The notes under the pieces were generated by a model. That model saw only the letters and a program-made list of their open reading frames with translations, made no database searches and was not told where the DNA came from. Shown here piece by piece: positions 1 through 4,370 of a stretch of DNA of 6,297 bases. Where the stretch lies: the NCBI GenBank assembly GCA_002720125.1, contig PBGQ01000031.1:23363-29659 (forward strand), given 5' to 3'. This DNA is from Rickettsiales bacterium (GTDB taxonomy: Bacteria; Pseudomonadota; Alphaproteobacteria; TMED109). The translations under genes and the position numbers were made by a program. Position 1 is the stretch's first letter, and every line of letters starts with the position of its first letter.

Positions 1-754
1 TCCCAAAAGGTTCAATTTTTGAAATTGAACAAAAAACATCAATTTCATTAAAAAAATCATTTTTATTTTTTATCCATCCTAATAATTTTATATTTTTATG
101 ATTTTTTACAAGCTTTATATATTTTTTCATTAAAGGGCCATCTCCTGCAATTAAAAGCTTAATATCTGGTATTTTCATGCAAACTTTAATTAAGTTTTCA
201 AAACCTTTTTTATCTACTAACCGTCCCATTCCACCAATCGTGAATTTCTTATCCTTTTTTTTTCTTTTTAAAAAAAAATTTTTATCTATTTTATCGATGC
301 AGTTAGGAAGATAATGAGCCTTCGTTATGCCAAAATAATTATTAATAGAATTTGTTGTTGTTTTATTAACTGCAAATACTACATCAAAATATTTCATCAT
401 TTTAATCTGTTTAAATTTATCTGTATGAAAAAATAAGACTACTGGTTTATTATTAAAATTTTTTTTAAAACTCTTTCCTAAATCAGCATTGTGTAAAAAA
501 ATAATATTTGATAATTTGACTTTTTCTTTTATGCCCTTACTTACCATACCTACTTTAAAAAGAAATTTTTCTTTATCAGAAATGCTTATTACTTCTACTT
601 TATTATTTTCTTCAAATATGCTTTTTATATGAATATAAGTTGAGCTATCTTTAGGCAAAAAAAGATAAATCTTTTTAACATTATCTATCATAGCAGTTGA
701 TGACAATTCAATCATCTTTGAAATTCCTCCAATTTCTTTATCAAGAGAAATCAC
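1..754 (-). CDS. GT4-family glycosyltransferase, C-terminus beyond window edge
   Basis: Retaining glycosyltransferase of the GT-B fold, family 4 type, expected to move a sugar from a nucleotide-sugar donor to a glycan or lipid acceptor at the cytoplasmic face of the membrane; the substrate cannot be told. The 251 visible codons show the N-terminal acceptor-side glycine pair (EIGG, residues 7-10), the linker into the donor domain, the donor-domain opening GRLVDKKGF (177-185), AGDGP (203-207), the LLGW strand (224-227) and the start of the E-x7-E donor motif, EPFG (248-251), where the window ends. About 100 residues are therefore missing. The GTG at 752-754 is the only usual start that keeps the glycine motif. 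An in-frame ATG at 713-715 has GGAGG upstream but would delete that motif. Sequence resembling the first beta strand (IKNIFSV) lies upstream of the GTG, so the true start may be a rare ATT or ATC. The gene follows the dehydrogenase by 25 bases and is probably cotranscribed with it. Family call is firm; start is not. Confidence 0.85.
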   Translation of the reverse strand, partial: MISLDKEIGGISKMIELSSTAMIDNVKKIYLFLPKDSSTYIHIKSIFEENNKVEVISISDKEKFLFKVGMVSKGIKEKVKLSNIIFLHNADLGKSFKKNFNNKPVVLFFHTDKFKQIKMMKYFDVVFAVNKTTTNSINNYFGITKAHYLPNCIDKIDKNFFLKRKKKDKKFTIGGMGRLVDKKGFENLIKVCMKIPDIKLLIAGDGPLMKKYIKLVKNHKNIKLLGWIKNKNDFFNEIDVFCSISKIEPFG

Positions 755-779
755 AGAAAAAATATTTTTGATAGAAGAA

Positions 780-2246
780 TTAATGGTCTACACCGTCAAT
801 TGCAATATATTTAGTTTCGAGATACTCATCTATACCTTCTGCGGCACCCTCTCTTCCAACACCTGACTCTTTTACACCGCCAAAAGGAGCTACTTCAGAA
901 GAAATTACCCCAGCATTAACTCCTATCATACCATATTCTAGCTCTTCGGCCATGCGCCATATCCTACCTATGTCTCTACTGTAAAAATATCCAGCTAAAC
1001 CATACTTTGTATCATTAGCCATTTTTATTACCTCTTCTTCATTAGTAAATTTCACCAAAGGTGCAACTGGTCCAAAAGTTTCTTCATAGTAGATTTTCAT
1101 TTTATTATTTATATCCTTAATAACAGTTGGCTGATAGAATTGTAATCCTGCCTTATCTATATCCCCTCCAGTGATAACTTTTGCACCTTTTTCTATAGCA
1201 TCACTTACATGGTCTTGAACTTTTTCTAATGCTTTTTTCGTGATTAATGGTCCTATTTGAGCTCCTTCCGTTCTACCATCAGAAACTTTTAGTAATGCCG
1301 ACTTTTTAGCGAACTTATCAGCAAATTCATCGTAGATTTTTTCATGTACAAAAATTCTGTTTGCAGAAACACATACTTGCCCGCTATTTCTATATTTATT
1401 TGCCATAGCTCCTTCCACAGCAGAATCCAAGTCTGCATCTTGAAAAACAATAAAAGGCGCATGCCCTCCTAATTCCATGGATACTTTTTTAATTGTCGAT
1501 GCAGTTTTTGCCATTAAATTTTTTCCAACATTTGTAGAACCAGTAAATGAAATTTTTCTAACTAGTTCATTTGTGCACAATTCATTTCCAACTTCAGACA
1601 CAGACTCTTCAGAGACAGAAATTAAATTAATAACTCCTTTTGGTACACCTGCTCTTCTTGCAAGCTCTACTAAAGCTGTGGCTGTAAATGGTGTGGACCC
1701 AGCAGGTTTAATTACAACAGGACAACCAGCTGCTAATGCTGGAGCTACCTTTCTAGTAATCATAGCAGCAGGAAAATTCCAAGGAGTGATAATGCCACAA
1801 ACACCGATAGATTGTTTGATTGTCAAAATTCTTCTTCCTTTAATTGTGGTTGGTATTGTTTTGCCGTATGTTCTTTTTGCTTCCTCTGAAAACCATTCTG
1901 TAAACCAAGAGGCATATATTATTTCACCTTTTGAGTCAGCTATTGGTTTTCCATTTTCTAATGTCATAATAAGAGCTAGGTCATCTATATTAGCAAGAAT
2001 TAAATTATGCCAATCTCTTATTATTTGTGACCGCTCCTTACTTGTCGTACTCTTCCATTTACTCCATGACTTATTAGCAGCTTCAATTGCTAAAATAGTG
2101 TCTTCTCTATTCATATCAGGCATAGTTCCTACTATCGATAAGTCTGAGGGATTTGAAATATTAAATTTCTTTTGAGAAATAGATCCTACCCACTCTCCAT
2201 TAATAAAACCATTTTGCTTGAATAGTTCTTTATCTTTAATTTGCAT
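780..2246 (-). CDS. gabD: NAD(P)+-dependent succinate-semialdehyde dehydrogenase-type aldehyde dehydrogenase
   Basis: Soluble cytoplasmic aldehyde dehydrogenase, most like the succinate-semialdehyde dehydrogenase group, which oxidises succinate semialdehyde to succinate in GABA/4-aminobutyrate breakdown. The 488-residue length is typical of complete members. Visible motifs are PWNF with the oxyanion-hole Asn157, the cofactor lysine Lys180 in VVIKPA, the Rossmann-loop FTGS (234-237), general base Glu258 in MELGG, catalytic Cys292 in SGQVCVSANR, EETFGP (388-393), and PFGGVKESGVGREG near the C-terminus. The second cysteine found two residues after the nucleophile in many GabD proteins is serine here. 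The ATG at 2244-2246 is well supported by a strong Shine-Dalgarno sequence. It lies 18 bases downstream of a DUF805 gene and upstream of a glycosyltransferase on the same strand. No transaminase (gabT) is in view, so glutarate-semialdehyde or another related semialdehyde is a possible substrate. Family certain; substrate likely but not proven. Confidence 0.9.
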   Translation of the reverse strand: MQIKDKELFKQNGFINGEWVGSISQKKFNISNPSDLSIVGTMPDMNREDTILAIEAANKSWSKWKSTTSKERSQIIRDWHNLILANIDDLALIMTLENGKPIADSKGEIIYASWFTEWFSEEAKRTYGKTIPTTIKGRRILTIKQSIGVCGIITPWNFPAAMITRKVAPALAAGCPVVIKPAGSTPFTATALVELARRAGVPKGVINLISVSEESVSEVGNELCTNELVRKISFTGSTNVGKNLMAKTASTIKKVSMELGGHAPFIVFQDADLDSAVEGAMANKYRNSGQVCVSANRIFVHEKIYDEFADKFAKKSALLKVSDGRTEGAQIGPLITKKALEKVQDHVSDAIEKGAKVITGGDIDKAGLQFYQPTVIKDINNKMKIYYEETFGPVAPLVKFTNEEEVIKMANDTKYGLAGYFYSRDIGRIWRMAEELEYGMIGVNAGVISSEVAPFGGVKESGVGREGAAEGIDEYLETKYIAIDGVDH

Positions 2247-2250
2247 TTAA

Positions 2251-2259
2251 ACTCCTTCT
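2251..2259 (-). promoter_or_regulatory. Strong ribosome binding site of the aldehyde dehydrogenase gene
   Basis: On the minus strand the bases read AGAAGGAGT, ending four bases before the ATG at 2246. This is a near-full match to the 16S rRNA tail. It fixes the dehydrogenase start and stands out because the other genes of the window lack a convincing Shine-Dalgarno sequence. It sits in the 18-base gap after the DUF805 stop codon. Confidence 0.75.
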
Positions 2260-2264
2260 ATATA

Positions 2265-2609
2265 TCATTTAAAAACATTGTTTCTTTCGTTGCTAGGCAA
2301 TATAAACCAATATAGCAAAAGAAAATTACCTATTCCAGTTAAAGAAATCAAAAGCCACCAACCTGACTTACCAATATCATGTAATCTCCTTACACTTACT
2401 GATAAACCAGGTAAAAAAGTAAAAAAGAATAGAAATAGAGAAAATGACCCATACTCTTGATGAGAAAAGAAAATCTTATCTAACCTTAAAGCAAATAATG
2501 CTAATAATAACTCAAATAATCTCCAATACCAATATTCCGAACGAACTGCTACACCAGAAAAAATGGTATATTTAGAAAAACAAGAATTAATTGCTTGAAA
2601 GAAAGTCAT
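2265..2609 (-). CDS. DUF805 family small inner-membrane protein
   Basis: A 114-residue membrane protein of the DUF805 family (the group of E. coli YhaH/YhaI), whose biochemical role is unknown. The family hallmarks are all visible: an amphipathic N-terminal stretch, the RSEYWYW segment (23-29) entering the first membrane helix (about 30-47), a second helix (about 55-72), the conserved LSVSVRRLHDIGKSGWW block (69-85) and a last helix (about 86-104) with a short polar tail. Length is normal for the family. The ATG at 2607-2609 begins the usual F-x-A-I-x-x-C-F-x-K-Y opening, which supports this start even though no Shine-Dalgarno sequence is seen. It is the first gene of a probable three-gene minus-strand transcript and is divergent from the repair methyltransferase gene, with only 16 bases between their start codons. 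Function in this setting is unknown. Confidence 0.88.
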   Translation of the reverse strand: MTFFQAINSCFSKYTIFSGVAVRSEYWYWRLFELLLALFALRLDKIFFSHQEYGSFSLFLFFFTFLPGLSVSVRRLHDIGKSGWWLLISLTGIGNFLLLYWFILPSNERNNVFK

Positions 2610-2619
2610 ATATTAAAAT
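2591..2619 (+). promoter_or_regulatory. Possible promoter of the methyltransferase-ceramidase pair
   Basis: TTGCTT at 2591-2596 and TAAAAT at 2614-2619 are separated by 17 bases and resemble -35 and -10 boxes (three and five of six consensus bases). The predicted transcription start would fall at about 2626, on the ATG itself, implying a leaderless or nearly leaderless message. The elements lie mostly inside the first codons of the divergent DUF805 gene. In DNA this A+T-rich such matches arise often by chance. Confidence 0.25.
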
Positions 2620-2625
2620 ATTTAA

Positions 2626-3084
2626 ATGAAAAATAATAAAATTACCTCTTGTATTATTAAAACGAAAATAGGAAATTTTCAAATCATTATTGATAATGGT
2701 TATCTTACAAAGGCTTACCCTTGTAATCTTAAAGAAAATATTTTTTCAGCTTCAGAATTAATATTTGTTAAAAATGATATAAATAAATATTTAGACGGAA
2801 AAAAAAAAACTTTTTCGATGAGAGTAAAACCCGAAGGAAGTAAATTTCAGAAAATAGTTTGGAAAGAAATAAAGAAAATTAAATATGGAAAAACTAAATC
2901 TTATTTTGAATTAGCTAAAAAGTTAGGAACCTCCCCTAGAGCTATAGGAAATGCCTGCTCAAAAAATAAGTGCTTGCTATTTATTCCTTGTCACAGAGTT
3001 ATTAGGACAGACAAAACATTAGGTGGGTTTTTAATGGGAGAAAATATTAAAAAAAAACTATTAACGCTTGAGAAAAGTTTTTAA
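2626..3084 (+). CDS. ogt: Methylated-DNA--[protein]-cysteine S-methyltransferase, Ogt type
   Basis: Suicide DNA-repair protein that takes the alkyl group from O6-alkylguanine (and O4-alkylthymine) onto its own cysteine. Of its 152 residues, the first ~65 form a weakly conserved ribonuclease-H-like N-terminal domain and the rest the conserved DNA-binding/active domain. Visible there are the start of that domain at FQKIVWKEI (74-82), the DNA-contacting tyrosine region YGKTKSYFELA (87-97) with Tyr93, the arginine finger Arg105 in SPRAIGNA, hinge Asn114, the acceptor Cys122 in PCHRV (121-125), GGFLMGENIKKKLL (133-146) and the closing Glu149 that completes the Glu-His-Cys relay. The usual NP after the arginine helix is NK here. 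There is no Ada-type regulatory domain, so this is a stand-alone Ogt-like enzyme, slightly short for the family. No Shine-Dalgarno sequence is seen. Its TAA overlaps the next gene's ATG by one base, indicating coupled translation. Confidence 0.92.
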   Translation: MKNNKITSCIIKTKIGNFQIIIDNGYLTKAYPCNLKENIFSASELIFVKNDINKYLDGKKKTFSMRVKPEGSKFQKIVWKEIKKIKYGKTKSYFELAKKLGTSPRAIGNACSKNKCLLFIPCHRVIRTDKTLGGFLMGENIKKKLLTLEKSF

Positions 3085-3740
3085 TGTATTTCTATTGTGA
3101 AAGAATAATAGATGGTCCATACGGAGAACCACTTAATTCATTTACAAACATTTTTTTTTTAATAGCATCAATTTTAATTTTAAAAGATTCTTTTAAGCAA
3201 AAGGAATTACTATTACCTCTTATTGTTTTTTTTATTGGAATAAGTAGTTTTGCATTTCATACATTTCCTACAAAACTAAATAGCTCTCTAGATGTTTTTT
3301 TTATAGTTTCATTTATGGTCGTATACAGTTATAAAATTTACAAAAATAAGTTCGGCTTTAATAAAATTATTTCTTCTACAATAACTGTTTTCTTTATAGC
3401 ATCAAGTTATTATCTAGGATACTATTTATCGACCTTTTTAATAGGAAGCTCTAGTTACTATATAGCTATAGTTTTTCATCTTTTTTTACTTTCTTACCTT
3501 TTTAAAAGAAAGCAAAATTATAATAAATCCTCAATTTATCTTTATTACGCTACGTTAGTATTTAGCATATCTCTTTTTTTTCGTTTCCTAGACCAGATTA
3601 TTTGTCCATATTTAGATACAGGAACTCACTTCTTATGGCATATTTTTAATTCTATAGTATTGTATTTACTTATAAAATTCTATTTATTAACTCCCAACAG
3701 ATCCACCCCAGAAAAACCAACCAATGCCAATAAAGAATAA
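3084..3740 (+). CDS. Ceramidase-family (CREST superfamily) integral membrane hydrolase
   Basis: A 218-residue polytopic membrane protein of the alkaline ceramidase/CREST hydrolase type. It has about seven hydrophobic segments (roughly 21-36, 43-60, 66-84, 97-119, 124-140, 152-168, 184-202). The superfamily metal and catalytic pattern is complete: Ser55-x3-His59, Asp70 eleven residues on, and His182-x3-His186 in THFLWH. This is the same spacing known from alkaline ceramidases, where three histidines bind zinc. The N-terminal YCE and GEPLNSFTN elements (4-6, 14-22) match the region that forms the calcium site in eukaryotic relatives. Such enzymes cleave amide bonds of ceramides; bacterial members may act on other N-acyl lipids, so the substrate is open. 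The ATG overlaps the methyltransferase stop (TAATG). The last 18 codons overlap antisense the 3' end of the CPBP gene, and the polar tail past residue 202 looks non-conserved. Confidence 0.8.
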   Translation: MYFYCERIIDGPYGEPLNSFTNIFFLIASILILKDSFKQKELLLPLIVFFIGISSFAFHTFPTKLNSSLDVFFIVSFMVVYSYKIYKNKFGFNKIISSTITVFFIASSYYLGYYLSTFLIGSSSYYIAIVFHLFLLSYLFKRKQNYNKSSIYLYYATLVFSISLFFRFLDQIICPYLDTGTHFLWHIFNSIVLYLLIKFYLLTPNRSTPEKPTNANKE

Positions 3741-4334
3741 AGTATTTCCATATAAAGAATGTTCTAATGTAACTATTAATAGTGAATTAGTTCTTTGATA
3801 AGTTTTGGCAAAAAAATAACCTCCAAAAATACTTAATATTGGCGCTACAAAATTTACTGAAAATATATGAGCAAAGCAAAATATTATTGCACTCATCAAT
3901 ATTAACTTTCTATAATTACCTAATATGGAAAAATACCTTAAGAAAAAAAAAGTACAAAAGATAAATTCTTGTGGAAAAGCAGACAGTATTGGATAAATCA
4001 AAAATATCTTCCACAAGATGTTTTCACTGTTTTTTTGAATAATAAAAAGTTTTTCTGGAAAAAAAAATTGAGTAATAAAAAAAAGCAAAATACTTGCTAT
4101 TAGCCATCTTAAAGTAATAAATATTAAATAATCTTTATTTTTATTAAAATTTACTTTTAGAAATTTTCTTATTTCAATTTTTTTTTTATATACTAATAAG
4201 TAAATCATAGTTGCATAAAAAAAAACAATCCATAAAAATATTAGTATATATTCAGATAGGTTAAAAAAAACAATGCTAGAAGGAAAAACAATACCAAGTA
4301 TTAGTAGTTCTATAAATTTTATGATTTTTATCAT
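3687..4334 (-). CDS. CPBP-family intramembrane metalloprotease-like protein with altered first motif
   Basis: A 215-residue, very hydrophobic multi-pass membrane protein of the CPBP (Abi/CAAX prenyl protease 2-like) family. It shows the three family motifs in the C-terminal half: motif 1 as QEFIFC (122-127) followed by TFFFLRY, motif 2 as FAHIFSVNF (154-162) with His156, and motif 3 as EHSLYGN (191-197). The putative metal-binding/catalytic Glu123 and the histidines 156 and 192 are kept. The canonical EExxxR is changed at both ends: the first Glu is Gln122, which is tolerated in a known PQE-type subgroup, and the Arg is Cys127. Activity is therefore uncertain. The ATG at 4332-4334 is preferred; a TTG two codons upstream (4338-4340) is the alternative. 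No Shine-Dalgarno sequence precedes either. The gene converges on the ceramidase-family gene with a 54-base overlap and is divergent from the molybdopterin oxidoreductase gene. Natural substrate unknown. Confidence 0.8.
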   Translation of the reverse strand: MIKIIKFIELLILGIVFPSSIVFFNLSEYILIFLWIVFFYATMIYLLVYKKKIEIRKFLKVNFNKNKDYLIFITLRWLIASILLFFITQFFFPEKLFIIQKNSENILWKIFLIYPILSAFPQEFIFCTFFFLRYFSILGNYRKLILMSAIIFCFAHIFSVNFVAPILSIFGGYFFAKTYQRTNSLLIVTLEHSLYGNTLFFIGIGWFFWGGSVGS

Positions 4335-4339
4335 TAACA

Positions 4340-4351
4340 ATTATATATAAT
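4340..4351. promoter_or_regulatory. AT palindrome with back-to-back -10 boxes in the divergent gap
   Basis: ATTATATATAAT is a perfect 12-base palindrome in the 36-base gap between the divergent CPBP and molybdopterin oxidoreductase starts. Each strand reads a consensus TATAAT: plus at 4346-4351, minus at 4345-4340. The plus start of transcription would fall near 4358, giving a leader of about 13 bases; the minus one would fall on or next to the ATG at 4334. No convincing -35 box is seen on either side, so the promoter reading is tentative. Confidence 0.4.
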
Positions 4352-4370
4352 TAAGTTATTCTCATTTAAA

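Noticed and set aside
241..290. Long A/T homopolymer runs (several of seven to nine bases here and at 2801-2810, 3151-3160, 4061-4085)
   Set aside because: They encode Lys/Phe-rich stretches in frame and fit the overall base composition; the reading frames continue through them, so they are not signs of frameshift or phase variation.
713..730. ATG at 713-715 with GGAGG upstream as the glycosyltransferase start
   Set aside because: The GGAGG encodes the Gly-Gly of the conserved EIGG motif; starting here would remove that motif, so the Shine-Dalgarno look is a by-product of coding.
1477..2175. Long plus-strand open frame of 232 codons inside the aldehyde dehydrogenase gene
   Set aside because: It is entirely antisense to a fully motif-supported dehydrogenase, its product resembles no family I recognise, and such antisense frames are common opposite conserved genes.
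2278..2460. Plus-strand open frame of 60 codons opposite the DUF805 gene
   Set aside because: Antisense shadow of a gene with clear family motifs; no ribosome binding site and no recognisable protein features.
3741..3800. Possible terminator after the ceramidase-family gene
   Set aside because: The region is coding for the CPBP protein on the other strand, and I could find no stable stem followed by a T run.
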